From Cadophora sp. MPI-SDFR-AT-0126 (taxonomy: Eukaryota > Ascomycota > Leotiomycetes > Helotiales > Ploettnerulaceae), in contig JAGMVK010000011.1 of NCBI GenBank assembly GCA_020747065.1, positions 744,001 to 808,000 on the forward strand: a stretch of 64,000 nt of DNA, in the 5' to 3' direction. Numbering within the stretch: the first letter of the stretch is position 1; each line of letters starts with the position of its first letter. The notes below the pieces were generated by a model. It was given only the letters and a program-made list of their open reading frames with translations. It was not told where the DNA came from and ran no database searches. Position numbers and translations under genes: made by a program. Shown piece by piece: positions 1 to 12,666 of this stretch.

Positions 1-795
1 AGTAGATGATGGTGAGGGTGAAGATGGGCTTTATGATTTCTGAGGCTGAGAGTTGAGGCTGTTTTGCACTCTCTTGTTGGAGAGTGGGCTTGTTTTGATT
101 CAGTTCGGTTAGCGAGATTGGCTGTGAAGAATTCCTGCTGAGGTATGGGCCTTAAGAATATGAAACACGGAATTCAATTCGAGGCATGTCGAATATTGAA
201 ACTTGTTTTGTTCATCCACTTGTGAACATAAAAGCAGTCTGACCGTGAAGGCTGCATTTTGGTATCCTGGTGCTTCCAGACGATTTGTCGTATTTCCGAA
301 TCCAAGGTTCACCTATCAGGCAACACCCTAAGTCCAAATGGTTTTAAATGAAACCTAGTTACTAGAAAATACTATCAAATACTCAGAACGATGTAATGTA
401 CTTGTGAAGCTTGGATTTCTCTTCGCCCCGCGCTACTGTTTGTTGAGTAATCATTTCCGTCCAGGCTTTGCCGAAGCCGCATCAGGCTTCATCCCGAGCG
501 CGTCAGACCCAACGTAATCAGTAAGCACATTTGGACAGAAGCAATATCAATGCAACTGATCTCCTTCAAGTCAATCCCGCATTCCGTGGCTAGACAAGTG
601 TGTTTCTTGACAGGTTTGGAAAACTGCCTCAGGAACACTCGTAGCATCTGCTCTGCAACCCATAATTTGACGCTGCATGAGTGCAACGCAGTTTTAGCGC
701 AGAGCATCTTTTCACTTCTTCCTGCGAGTCAGGAAATGCTTGGATGTTGATATTCGCTGCATTAGATTGAAGAGAAAAGAAAGGCGAAAGACAAC
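1..795. other. Gene-free left edge and upstream region of the regulator gene
   Basis: Only short overlapping open frames are present, with no recognisable protein similarity. The stretch presumably holds the promoter of the gene that starts at 796 and perhaps the end of a gene outside the window. No TATA box or other element stands out. Confidence 0.5.
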
Positions 796-2583
796 ATGAG
801 CCAATTTCAAGTCTCACTGACTGGTGAGCCGATCATGATGGTTCATCGTGGATGGCATCTCCCTTCCAAGACACGACCACGCTCATCGAAAAGAAGCGAT
901 GACGGGTCAAGTCGTTCTTCTCGGCTCACCACGAGTACGCCAACGGTTCAGAGTCAGATCCAAGCTCCTGTGTCTGCTTCGCCTACCTCAACAAGAGTGG
1001 CAGTGTCAATATCGAAATCCAGACCGAGTTCAGTCCAACAGTTCGCATTCGTCAATGTCACCGAACCTGGACGACCCAAAGATGCCGAGACGAAGAAATT
1101 GGTTAGAGGTCATGCGGTGAAAGACTCCACGCGGAAGAAGAGGTTGATGAGGCAGTTGAACGCGGAGAGGGCTGCAACCATCGGCTCCTTTATTGATGTA
1201 CCTGCAAGGAGTTCAAGAGATGGGCCAGCTACGAACGACAGTGACCAATCACTCTTAACCTTCCCAGTACCAACCCAAGGCCTCGATCCACATCCACACC
1301 TCTCCCCCATAATCCATTACTTGGCCTCCGTCGGCGATGCCATGTACCCGTTCGTTTCTGTCTTCCGCTTCAATCCCATCTCGCCAGCAAAATGGTTTGA
1401 TTGCGCGTTGAAGGACGATGCCTTATTTCACGCGTTGTTGTATACGACTTCGACATATTTGGGGCTGCTGAAAGGTGCGACGGAGAGTAAAGAGGCGATT
1501 ATCCATGCTGGAAGGAGTATTGGCTTGTTGAGAGAACGATTGGAGGGAATGCACATGAGTGGAGAGGCGTTGGAGGGAGCCATAAGGGCTGTTAGTTGTT
1601 TGGCGATTAGTGAGGTATGTATTGATTCTGGATATTGAAGATCTGAGAACTGTGGTGTTTTGAATTGCGAAGTAATATGAGTCGTAGTGCTTGCGAGGAA
1701 ACTACGAGGGCTGGAAAGTTCACATGAGAGGAATGAAGCAAATGGTGGATCTGAGAGGCGGAGTGGCTGGCCTCGACCACGGACTTCAATTGAAATTGTA
1801 TCGGTAAAATACCCCAATCTCTGTTTCAAAGACTCCAAGCCCTGCCCATGCAAAATTCTTACTCCACTCAGAGCAGATCTCATGGGCGCCACTGAATACC
1901 TCGTCCCAGCATTCTTCACAGGCGGAAATTCCCTCCCTAAAATCCCCGCCCAAGATCTCCGCAAAGCAGGCAAGCAGACCACTTCGATTCTGGCTTTTCT
2001 GAATGCCCTGCCTATTTCGGATGGCTTGTGTAATACACTGATATACATGCACGGGCTCTCACAATCCGTATCCAGGGTACTGACGAGTCCGACGGTACTC
2101 ACCGGATCACAACAAGTCTCGCTTATGCAACATATTTACTCGCTGCGGTACAACCTTCTTCCAGATTACTTGCACGGTGCAGATTTCGCGGATGAGGCAG
2201 CAAGGACATTAGATGAGGCGTTGAGGATAGGCGCGTTGCTGTACATTTCCGAGACGCCGAAAGAATTTCCCAATGCGGCCGTTGGGCCGTTGAAGATGGT
2301 GAAGAGGCTTGGGAAGCTGGTTATGCAGGTTCAGATGTGGAATGAGAAAGAGGCAATTCTAGTGCTGTGGTTGTTATTCTTTGGGGGAATTGCGGTGAGA
2401 AAGGGGGAGGATAGGGTGCAGTTTTCTGTACAAATTGAGAGGTTGTGCGGGAAGCTTGGGTTGAAGGAGTGGGGAGAAGTGAAAGCGAGGTTGGAGGTAT
2501 TGTGGTGGGTCGAGAAAATTCACGAAAGGCCTTGTAGGGACCTGTGGCATGAGGTCGTGGTTTTGAAAGAGGTGCAGAAATAA
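796..2583 (+). CDS. Fungal-specific transcription-factor-domain protein lacking a zinc cluster
   Basis: Three exons fit: 796-1614, 1688-1803 and 1872-2583, giving 548 aa. Both introns are GT-AG. The middle exon restores a continuous frame through a segment around 'HMRGMKQMVDLRGG', which is typical of the C-terminal regulatory domain of many ascomycete Zn2Cys6-related factors. An N-terminal box (FVNVTEPGRPKDAETKK, then a basic RKKR run) is conserved in a subset of this family that has no N-terminal Cys6 motif. No CX2CX6C pattern is visible here. It probably acts in the nucleus as a regulator or co-regulator, but its targets cannot be read from the sequence. The ATG at 796 is the first in frame. 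The gene converges with the GFA gene on the opposite strand, 178 bp away. Confidence 0.75.
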
Positions 2584-2761
2584 CTTGTCTAGGGAAAACT
2601 TCGAAACGAGACTCAATATAATAGACGTTAAGACATCTCATACAAGCGATCATGAACCAAGAAACCCATGGAATGACATGATAGAATCGTACCCGAGTAG
2701 TGAGTCGCTTCAAATGACCCTTTGCGGTATACTCACGGGTAGTATCGAGTCTGATATCTCA

Positions 2762-3263
2762 TCACAAGCTGGTGAAGTCGCCCAGATCTTGTCTGGCCGT
2801 CGGCACAGCTTTGAGCCAAGGGACGCGACTTCTGGTGAAGATCTCAACATCAGGGACAAAATCTGTCGATGGATCCTTTCCTTCTGGAAGATCAATACAT
2901 CCGGCTTTGATCACCTGCAAAATCACTAAAATTAACATCGACGTTACCCAGAAACATTCGAAACTTGTAAGGAGGGGAAAGGCTCACCATCGTGCCAGGA
3001 TACCCACTGCTGGTCCTGTAAAGAAGACTACCACATTGTCCGCAAGAGTGGTTAGAGATCGTGTTACCACTCTCAACAACCTTGCCCCAGACTTTGAGCT
3101 CTCCCTTAACGACGTTCAGCTCGGCAGTGGAGTGGAGAATGTTTAGAGCAAAAGCAGCTCCAGTGAGTTTGCGCTCGTCAGTGCAGTGACAACGGAATTT
3201 GAGGATGGGCTTATCGTCGTAGGTGATGACGTTGGAGCCACAGAGGCAAGAGGATTGAGTCAT
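2762..3263 (-). CDS. GFA / CENP-V-fold zinc protein
   Basis: Two exons on the minus strand (3263-2988 and 2914-2762) join across a 73-bp GT-AG intron into 142 aa. The protein has the GFA-family layout: CxCG near the start (C6, C8), CHC around residues 25-27, and SCGQCG around 73-78. Family members bind zinc. Glutathione-dependent formaldehyde handling is known for only a few of them, so the substrate here is unknown. An oddity is that the usual CHCxxCRK box reads CHCTDERK, so the third cysteine of that zinc site is glutamate at position 30. The downstream exon (ending ..RQDLGDFTSL) is required: reading through the intron gives an unrelated tail. The gene is divergent from apc1. Confidence 0.85.
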
Positions 3264-4135
3264 GGCTGGAGTTGATGTATGTAATTTGGTCTGATGAATG
3301 ATTGTTCCAAGAGGATGGTAGACGGTGTATTTGTACTTGTACTTGGTAACGCTTGATGAAGTTGGGCCCGGATGTAGGTTACATTGTGAGTGTCTGGGGA
3401 CTTCTCGAAGCCTTATATATGCTCTGGGGTATTGACATAGACACTAGCTCAACAGGGCGTGGAGCACATCTCTTCGATATCCAAAGGCGCTCATTAAAAA
3501 TCCGGCATTTTGCCCAGGCACAGAGTCACTCACTCGAGGAGATTTAACCCAATCTAGCAAACCATTGCAGAAGTCGACCAAGCATCCAACATGAGAAATG
3601 TCCGATCGTCAGGGACCTGTACTGCAGGTCCAGTACAAGCACAGGAGATGCTGGCTTGCAACTGATATAGGGTGCATTTTCACTCATCACTTGCGTGTGT
3701 TTTGTAATCAGACCGCAATGCCCCGATGCGGAAAGTTGGCCTCCATGCTTAGGGACCATCGTACCGGCTCGAGCAGCTCTTTACAATTGTGGAAGCAAGA
3801 AATTGAACATTGCCAGAACCATCCATGGATTTGAAAATGTAATTGAGCGATACTTGAGGCGCATCGTCGCGTAATTGACGAGGTTGAGTGAAGAATCGCA
3901 CGCGAGGCGGAAAGTTTGGCGTCTCGGCAACTTTTCAGCCTCGCCGCCCGCCGCGTCTTCGATTCTTTTGACGCGCCGTCGACGGAAACCACAGTCAACA
4001 AGCCTGGTCAGTCATTCAACTCAACTCAATTCAAGTCAAATCGAGAGGGCAGGAGAGAGCGAAGCGGTCTTCCATAAATCTGCTACGATATGCAATTCTT
4101 CACGCCTTCATGATCTGTCCTCCCATTGCCAGGAA
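3264..4135. promoter_or_regulatory. Divergent intergenic region between the GFA gene and apc1
   Basis: These 872 bp separate the start codons of two divergently transcribed genes, so they should hold both promoters and both 5' leaders. The frame that continues into apc1 is open back to 3875, but its Ser/Arg-rich content does not look like Apc1, so I treat it as leader. No specific binding site could be assigned. Confidence 0.5.
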
Positions 4136-7100
4136 ATGGCTTCCGTCACTTCGTTAGGCCTGCACAAGCCCACCGGTCTGCACTATGCAATACAGGAACA
4201 TCTTGTGCCCCCAGACCCGTCCAGCACGGCGTACGAGTGGCATAATTATTTCGATGGCGATCCGACCTCCTCCTTTGAAGACGACGAACTTCTGGTTACC
4301 CCACGGTGTGTCATATGGAGTCGAGGTGGTGTTTTCAGGAAAGCCTTCAAATTCGACCTGGAGAAGGAAGATGTTACTCAGGCTCTTCTGACAACATTCC
4401 CCAGTCTTGGACCACTCGCTGCGAAAGAAAACAAGGCGCGACAGAAGAAAGGAAATGCGGCAAAGAGGGAGACGGCAATTGTGGTCTTTCTCAAGACCCA
4501 GGCGCATGTCTACTTCCTATCCGGCACCAGCCATGTTATACATCTGCCATTCGAGGTCGAATCCGCGACTGCTGCTCCTAACGGCCTCATACTGCAACGG
4601 AAACTGCGGGTAGATAATGTGGTTGCGACATCACTCAAGTTTCCTCGAGTCCCTCCCAATTCTTTCGTCTCCTCCCAGCCGCAGCCATGGTCGGCCGCAA
4701 GTTCGCAGCAGTCAACATTCTCGATTGCGGATCTTGGTGGGCCGAAGCAGATGCCAATGCCACATTCAACATTGAAGGATATGTGGGATCCACCAGCAGT
4801 GAAGAATGACTCGAACTGGCCACGCCTATTTTCTCTATCAGATCCACTAGCGGAAATCGGTCTTGTGGTTGCCCAACCCGCGAGAGCCACTCGGCATAGA
4901 GGCAGAAGGAGTTCACTAAAGACAGCTGCTTTGGACACTGCAGAAGAGATTCTCCATGTGACCCGCAGCGACGGGTTCTCTCCCCCAAACAGCGAACGCC
5001 CACTGATCCTGGCATTGACTCTGAACCGGGAAACGAGTATGTACAGTGTCTGGAAGTTCACATATGTTGGAGACGAGCCTGTTCTTGCCGCTATCGAAAA
5101 ACGCCGCGCTACTAGCGGTACGATGTCTCGTAGGAGAAGCTCTTTCGTTCCGGGAAGTGCGACTGGTGCTACTACTCCGGTAGGAAATGGCCAGCATACT
5201 TTCAGAGAGAGTCTTGGTGGAGCTCAGCAAGGATTGGGACTTCTAAAGAGCAGCGTACAAGATGAAGCTAGGGATAAAGTTGTCGATTTCGCTTCTTCAC
5301 TGGATCCAGATTATGAGAGCACTTCAATACCACGGAGGAAGTCCACTCGTGTGAGTTCTATGCTTGCTAGGGCAGACCTCTCTGCTACTCATGAACGCTC
5401 TGCATTCTCGGACCTCACCAGTAGTCATGCGCATACAGCGAGCCGCCGCGGAGACTCATTGGGTAGCCAGCACGCAAGGATGAGCATAGGGCCGTATCCT
5501 GGAGTACCTGGCGGAAGCTTTTCTCAAACCCCACAGTTCAGCCATAGTTTAAATGGCTTCCTTGAGGCTCCGGTAGACGATCTCTTGGACGAGTTGCGAG
5601 CGGGCGGTGATTTCGAAGGCTTCCACAACATGGGTCTTGATGATGACGAGTTTGATGCTCTTCGACAGGAGGTTGTGCTCTCCAAAGTCTGTAGTGTTCC
5701 GGCAGAACATAGCAATGTTCGTTACTCGAGTCAACATATGCCAGCTGCAACACAGTGCAAGATTTTCACTCTTAGTGCGCCACCATCAGCAGCAGATGAC
5801 AAGAACGGGAATACTATCATCATCTGTCTCCTTGATCCTGACGAGAAGCGCCTTCTTGTTATGACTCTTCATGCGAAGACACACAAAGCTGACGTTGACC
5901 TTATCAACAACCGTACCACAGGTGTCAGATCTGAGCGAGATGTTACAGTCGTCTCATTAGCTTCGTCGAATTGGGCCAAGGGTGTGATAGATGCCTGCAG
6001 AATTGACGATGGGCGGGTTTCTCGTATCCTTGCCCTGACTCAATCACATGACGGCTATGGGGAGCTGAGTCTACAGGCTCCGTGGAGTACTTTGATGAAA
6101 GTCACACTTCCTGCACATTTTGCGATGAGCAATGTTCGTAATCTAAGCCATGATCCGACTCCACGTGCGAAACGAGAGGGTAGCTTCAAACGCGTTTTGA
6201 GTCGAGGACCTCGTGCTCTTTGTGGCCTGCGGAATCCTAAACCGGGAGGAATCGTTGACCTGGTCGATGATGACGGGAGAATGCACCAACTTCAGCTCAT
6301 ACTAGAACCACGAAACCCGCACGTATGTAAGATTCTAGAGATTTGTAGAGCTGTCCTTCCGGCAGGCAACAGTGGAGATGGCATTCTCGTTTGTTGGTGG
6401 AACGTTATGCAGTGGATCCGACTTGAATCCATCCACACGATGGACGAAGAATGGACCGCTCTTGTTATTACTCTCTTCTCAATGGTTCTCGGCCTGGGTA
6501 GCACCTCCAGGCCAACACGAACACAATCCAAAAGGAAAGTCCGAAAGGGACACCTGCGTTCGAGCAGTGGGGTCCAACCAGATCTGGAAAGTTGGGATCT
6601 GATGCAAGCGGATGAGGCGTCTCTTGGAAATCCATCGCCGCCCTGGGCAAACAACGCAGGCTGGAAATGGCTGACTGAGGATGATGGAATGATGTCTCAG
6701 AGCTCTGAATTGCAGTCATTCATTTTCGCTCCGACCAATAGCGAATCTTTGCCATTTGTTCGCAGGCATGTTGAGCTTGCTCGAGAGTTTGCAACCACAA
6801 AGTTTGGGTTCGATTCTATCTTTGGATCGCTGCCTACCTCCGGAAATAGAAGCCTCGATTCTAGAAAAGCTGCGCTTACTGACATTTCCATCGCCCTTCA
6901 TCTCCTACACGAAGAGCAAAAGCTAGATACAATGATGGCAGACGCCTTCAGTACTGGCTTGGCAAGCTTGGCCCCAGTAATTGCTCAGATCAGTCGATGG
7001 CTTGGATGGGACAGCTGGGTACAACATTATGAAGTTGAGGATGTTTCATTGCTCAATGTGGACTATGATGCTGGTATGTTACGTGTGCGTGTGTGTTTCT

Positions 7101-10078
7101 TCAAAAACTTGCTGACTGACTTCAAATAGAATCACCGATGGTATCGTCGATCCCTGAACCTTTCGAGTGTCCCTCAGTCTACGATTGGATTCAAGATTGT
7201 TTGCGCACACGTAGTCTCAGGCCGTTCATGACTCTTCCAGATTTAGTGTCAACTCGTTTGACTTCTGTGGCAAGTGCTGCCACTGGAGACCAATGGTGCC
7301 AGCTGACACCAAGGACTTTGCTATTTGAGCGATTGTTTTCTGTCATCCAAAATGACTGGTCGCCGCAACAAATCGTTGAAGCGCTTGCATCTGCTGGGGC
7401 AGATCAACTTGTTCTTGACACTCTTCCAGAAGCAGTTCTTGCGCCTCTTCAAGAAGCAATAGTCAAGAGCCAGGCAGAGCCTCCAGCTACATGGAGCAAA
7501 GATTTGCTCAGTTTGGTCGGGCGAGAAGATGTTGGCATGTTACTTACACCGGGAAAACGACCGCGTCAAGTACAATCAACTCTACTGGTAAGACCTCACA
7601 TTTTCTGTAACAAGGTTGCTTGCTTACTTATAATAGGCACCAACCCACGAAGCGAATCTTGATATCCACGCCGTATGTGTGTCTATCGCCGATCCCGAAT
7701 CCACTGGGTCTTTCGATGGTTCTGTTGAAGTTGATCGTCAAGCAATCACTCGATCCATTTTCAAAGACGACAGAAGAATGAATGAAGCCATTGCGATTCT
7801 CAGTACGTCAAGAACAACGGTGGCACGCTGCAAGGCCGAGCCTCAGTGGACCGAATCTGAGTTGCTGGAGGCTCAAAAAGAGCACGCGCAAATGCTGGCT
7901 TATCGCACTCTAGCCATCCCGTCTGGCAGTGGACTTTTATACTATAGTGCTCGAATACCACTTCTTACCCAGAAGTGGTCTATCCGAGGCTTCAACCTTA
8001 ACTTCATCATGAAACCGGACAATAATACTGTTGCGGCAGACAAATCGGCATTCTCAGAAGAAAAGATCGGCTGGGCATTCTTTCACTCTGGAGTCGCGTC
8101 AGGTCTCAGCATATCTCGGGATGCCAAAGGTATCGACACTTCTTGGATTCTCTACAATAAGCCCACCCCAGATCTCAGTAACCGGCATGCGGGTTTCTTA
8201 CTTGCTCTTGGACTGAATGGCCATCTGAAATCTGTGGCAAAATGGGTCGCTTTCAAGTATTTAACGCCAAAGCATACCATGACTTCGATTGGACTGTTGC
8301 TTGGCCTAGCAGCGTCTTATATTGGCACCATGGACTCTCTCGTGACAAGATTGCTGTCTGTACATGTGACCCGGATGTTACCCCCAGGTGCTGCAGAGTT
8401 GAATCTCTCACCTCTAACACAGACAACTGGAATTATGGGAATTGGCCTACTGTACTGCAACACGCAGCATCGCCGTATGAGCGAAATTATGGTTTCAGAG
8501 ATTGAACACATTGACTCGGATGCTGAGGACGAACCCTTGAGAAACGAAGGATATCGACTAGCTGCTGGCTTCGCGCTCGGGTTCATCAATCTTGGGAAAG
8601 GGTCTGACTTGAAAGGTCTGCATGATATGCGCCTTACGGAGAGACTGCTGGCCCTGGCTGCAGGCAGTAAAAAAGTGGATCTCGTCCATGTCCTCGACAA
8701 GGCAACTGCGGCAGCCGTTGTTGCCATAGCGTTGATCTTCATGAAATCTGAAAATCACGTCCTGGCGCGGAAAATCGATGTCCCTGATTCTTTGCTGCAA
8801 TTCGACTACATTCGCCCGGACATTTTCCTTCTTCGCACTCTTGCCAGGCACCTGATAATGTGGAGTAAGATTCAACCCTCGTTCGACTGGGTTCGGGATA
8901 ATCTTCCAGAGCCATACCGGAAACGAAGCACGCTCGAAGACGTCTCCAACTTGACAAGCGAAGATCTTCCGTTTTATGATATTCTCACTGGAATATGTTT
9001 TAGCATTGCACTGCGCTTTGCTGGCTCGGCCTCTACTGTCGTTCGGGACTTACTAGTTCATTATCTGGACCAACTTATGCGAATATGCAGACTCGATGCC
9101 AACACATTCGACAAGAAATTGACGAGAAACACAGTCCGCAACTGTCAAGATCTTTTGGCTCTAGCTGTCGCGACCGTCATGGCCGGATCAGGAGATCTTG
9201 TTGTCTTTCGTCGACTAAGATCAATGCACGGCCGTGATGATAACGAAACTCCATACGGCAGCCATCTCGCTGCCCATCTTGCAGTCGGAGCTCTATTTCT
9301 GGGTGGAGGCACATTCACATTTGGCACGTCAAATCTGGCTATAGCAGCTCTGCTAGTAGCATTTTATCCAATTTTCCCGTCTTCAATACAAGACAATAAG
9401 TCTCATCTGCAGGCCTTCCGTCACTTTTGGGTGCTGGCAGCAGAGCCAAGGTGTCTTGTAGCTAGGGATATTGACACGAACCAATTGGTGCCTCTCCCGA
9501 TTTTCGTCACACTTCGAAATGGCGAGGAGACACAGCGCCATACACCTTGTCTTCTGCCTGAGCTGGATCAAATCAAGACTATTCGCACGAACAGCCCAGA
9601 GTACTGGAACCTTGTTCTCGATCTGGAGAGTAATGAGAAACACATCGCCGCATTCAAGTCCACACAAACCATCTACGTCCGGCGATGCCCAGCACACGAG
9701 GCTGGCACTTCTCCATTCCAGGCGACACTACAGGCTCTGAATGATGTGGATGTCATGCCCGCCCAGTCTCTTGAGTGGCTTTTCGAATTACCTGCATTCT
9801 CTTCTCTTACCAAGGCCGAGCGAGCTTTGGTCCTGCCCCCAGATCATGGAGGTGCTGGTGATGTACATGCTGGAACCGACGAGACTGTGGTTGATGCTAG
9901 GCTAGTTCTCGAGAAAGCCTCCTTAGACAGTGGCAAGAGAGACAGGTTACTAGGATTGAGATTATTGTTTGAGTTCGCAGATCAGGCGGCGAGTGAAGGG
10001 AAGGACATGCAGTGGATTCGCCGGGAAGTGGTGGATAGGTTGAAAGCGAAGGTATGGCAAATGGCGATAGAAGATTAG
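4136..10078 (+). CDS. apc1: Anaphase-promoting complex subunit 1 (Apc1/BimE)
   Basis: Three exons (4136-7073, 7130-7587, 7637-10078) joined over 56-bp and 49-bp GT-AG introns give 1945 aa, the usual size for fungal Apc1/BimE. Apc1 is the large scaffold of the APC/C ubiquitin ligase that drives anaphase and mitotic exit. The N-terminal part matches the Apc1 propeller region, with Ser-rich inserts (around residues 430-560) of the kind phosphorylated in mitosis. The PC-repeat region is clear: 'SIGLLLGLAASYIGTMD' and 'GIMGIGLLYCNTQHRRM' near residues 1345-1415. A hallmark C-terminal block, 'GALFLGGGTFTFGTSNLAIAALL', lies near 1680. The start at 4136 (MASVTSLG..) was chosen because family-like sequence begins there. 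An upstream in-frame start at 3875 would add 87 residues without similarity. Confidence 0.93.
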
Positions 10079-11302
10079 AAGCGGCGGCGGCACGTCTTCC
10101 TTACGACTTTGAGACTTGGTGCATATATTAGCGGGAGCATGGTAAAAGCATTTTTGGAGCAGGTAGATGTCGGGCTGGGAAATGTCTAGAATCATGGGTA
10201 TTACTTAAATAATCCATTAAACTTGGCAAATGAGCAAAAGGCCGACTCGAGCTCCCGCCTGCCGAGAGATAATCTCAATCTAGTCTTTGCAACAGAGCGT
10301 CACTGCCATTTGTTAACTCTTCTCTCGAGTGACTGGGCAGGCAAGTGCCATCGGTACGAACTTCCTTTCACTCATCCCGGCCCATTTGTCACCGCATCTT
10401 TCAATCACTTCTCGAATGACGATCGTTGAAGTCATCTACACATTGAATGCTCCCCAAGAACCGGCATTGGGAGGAAAACAGAAGCTAGAGGCTGCATAGT
10501 ACTTGATACTCATACTGTAATTTGTAAGTCGAATCCTTCTTGTCCTGACAGGCACCGAATTGATCAGTACAGCCACCCCCAGTCAAAAGCATCATTCCTC
10601 CACAAAAGATACACATAGTATCGCACGACCACCATTGTCTCTACAGCATCGCGACCCAAGTACGAAGACAGTCCTCGCGCAGCTCACGAGACCCGACATA
10701 CTTACTCTCTCAGGACAAAGGTATGCTTATTCCGCATTGAGCACAAAGTATAGTGTATGTAATGTCATGGTTCTAAAGGCTGAGACTATTAGGTATTGGC
10801 CTGACGACTGAGAAGAAGCTATATCATATCATTCATATTCCAGTCTCTTTTTTGTACATTAAAATGTGACTGAATGTGAAAGTGCAAGGAGGATGAATGG
10901 AATAATTGTTTGGAGCTTGTCGAGACTTGATAATAGGGTGGAGTCTTTCGGATATGATTTCAGGATTCGGCTTTTGGGCTTCGGAGTTGTGAATTGAGAG
11001 TTTGGGAATTGTGAGTTGTGGCTTGATTGTTCGCAACATAGACTGGAGCACTTGCAGTTCGTTCAGGTAAGGCAAGGTGGGTTGATCAATGCAGGTACGC
11101 ACCAATACTCATCCTGTTCAAGTGTACGCCCTGGGGGCCGGCAAGCTCATGCGTGACTTCCTTGATGGTCAATCAGTCCTCTCCGATCAATCCATAAGTA
11201 GTAAATGTCGAGGTCATAAACCCATCGGGCATTCATTAAATGCATGCATGCAAAGCGCCTGCTATCGTACAATCCCATCGTCGTTCACAACCATCTCCAT
11301 AT
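10079..11302. other. Intergenic stretch between apc1 and the LEA-like gene (tail to tail)
   Basis: About 1.2 kb between two convergent genes. It should contain both 3' untranslated regions. Short open frames (for example 10560-10811) have no recognisable similarity. No repeat or RNA gene was noticed. Confidence 0.5.
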
Positions 11303-11908
11303 TTACAGCTTCCCCTTCACCTCCTCCTTCTTTCTCTTCGCCTCGCCTGCGAGCTCATTCGCCTTTCCCTTAGCCTGACCGGCAACCTCGTTTGCCTTTC
11401 CCTTGGCCTCGCCTGCGACCTCGCTCGCCTTGCCCTTCATCTCGGATTGAGACATGCCTGCTACCTCCTTTGCTTTCTGGGCGGCGGTTTCTGTTGGCAG
11501 AAGAATTTAGCTGATTGTTCATCCGGAAATGTACATCTATCTATGTTCTTGGAGGGGAGGACCAATGGGTCTGACGTTCATGGGGAATGGAGAAACAATC
11601 TAATTGACTTTTGCAGATAGATAATGCATGGCGGGGTGGAGTTCCATGTAGCACAACATAGAAAGAGATCGTATGATGAAGGATGCAGTGTTGATTGAAG
11701 AGAGAGAGAATTACTTACGACCAACTTCAATTCCCTCAACCAGAACATCCGAGACCTTCCTGTCCACAGTCTTAACTCCATCCTTTACCGCCTCAGTTGC
11801 ACTCTTGCGAGCTACGAAGGTAGTGGAGAAGGCTCGGGGAGCGAAGCTCGCAGCTGGTGCCCGGCTAGCACGGGTGATGGTAGTACGCCATGTGAGGAAT
11901 GATGACAT
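11303..11908 (-). CDS. Mitochondrial LEA-like stress protein with 11-residue repeats
   Basis: Two exons, 11908-11719 and 11490-11303, are separated by a 228-bp GT-AG intron (donor GTAAGT) and give 125 aa. The N-terminus (MSSFLTWRTTITRASRAP..., then RAFSTTFVAR) is a textbook mitochondrial presequence: Arg/Ser/Thr-rich, without acidic residues. The mature part is very rich in Ala, Lys, Gly and Glu. It carries three consecutive 11-residue units (GKASEVAGEAK, GKANEVAGQAK, GKANELAGEAK), the signature of group-3 LEA-like proteins, which are disordered when hydrated and fold into amphipathic helices on drying. The likely role is membrane or protein protection in the mitochondrial matrix under desiccation or heat; this is inferred from the family. 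The second exon is required, because the first alone ends just inside the intron. Confidence 0.8.
11330..11430 (-). repeat. Three tandem 33-bp units coding the LEA 11-mers
   Basis: On the plus strand the stretch reads as repeated 'cctcgcctgcgac/gagctcg' and 'cctttcccttggcct' blocks with a 33-bp period inside the second exon. Each unit encodes one Gly-Lys-Ala-x-Glu-x-Ala-Gly-x-Ala-Lys repeat. The near-identity suggests recent or homogenised tandem duplication. Confidence 0.7.
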
Positions 11909-12666
11909 TGTGAGATTTTGGTAGAGCGTTCTTAGTTTGGAGAAGAGTTGAATTGAGGTTTCGTAGATGGATGAGTACGGGAGAAGAGAAGGAAATGGAA
12001 GAGGAGGAGCTTTGTTTATGAGGGAAGCTGGAGCTTTAGCTTGTTGACGTCACAGCTCCTGGAAACCCCTCGCTTGTTCTGGGGCCAACGCCAAACAAAC
12101 GCCTCCCACCTGTGGGGAAGGGAAGAGACTTGCAGCGTGAATCGTCGATTGAGACACAAAGCGCTACGTGCGATGTGCATGTGATTGTTGAATGTCCCTT
12201 TCACTAAGTTTACGAGTATTCTGGGCTTTGAGACCCATTACGATGCTGCTTGATTGATTGATTGTTTGTTGCAGCGGTTTTCCTGTACTACGGGGTCTTG
12301 AAGAAAATCAGATTGTAGGATTCCCATGTTGCCAGAACATGGCAATCTCGCGAGTCCTAGACCCCTGTGGTTCGGTGACGGAGCCGCGCCCGCTCGCCCA
12401 GGACGAGGTTAAGAAGAGATGTCTGGAAAGAAAACTCTATCCCTTCTGCTTCAATTCTTGTCACTCCTCGAGGATTAAAGTAAGGGTCCTTGAATGAGAC
12501 TCATCTCTTCAGGCGTCGATTTGTTTTTGTCAATTAAGCTTGTCTTCGGTTGTGGAAAATCCAACATACTCTGAGGTTCAAGCCCAACTTGGAAACCTAC
12601 CCAGCTACCCAAGCTGCACTTGTCTTTTACTTTGTAAGGTAAAATGCCTACCTCAATTAAACTTCC
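11909..12666. other. Intergenic region upstream of the LEA-like gene
   Basis: About 760 bp between two minus-strand genes. It should hold the LEA-like promoter and the 3' end of the hydratase gene. Open frames here (such as 12258-12497) lack similarity and I do not call them genes. Confidence 0.5.

Noticed and set aside
3875..4135. In-frame upstream extension of apc1 (87 residues)
   Set aside because: The composition is Ser/Arg-rich without Apc1 similarity, and family-like sequence starts at 4136.
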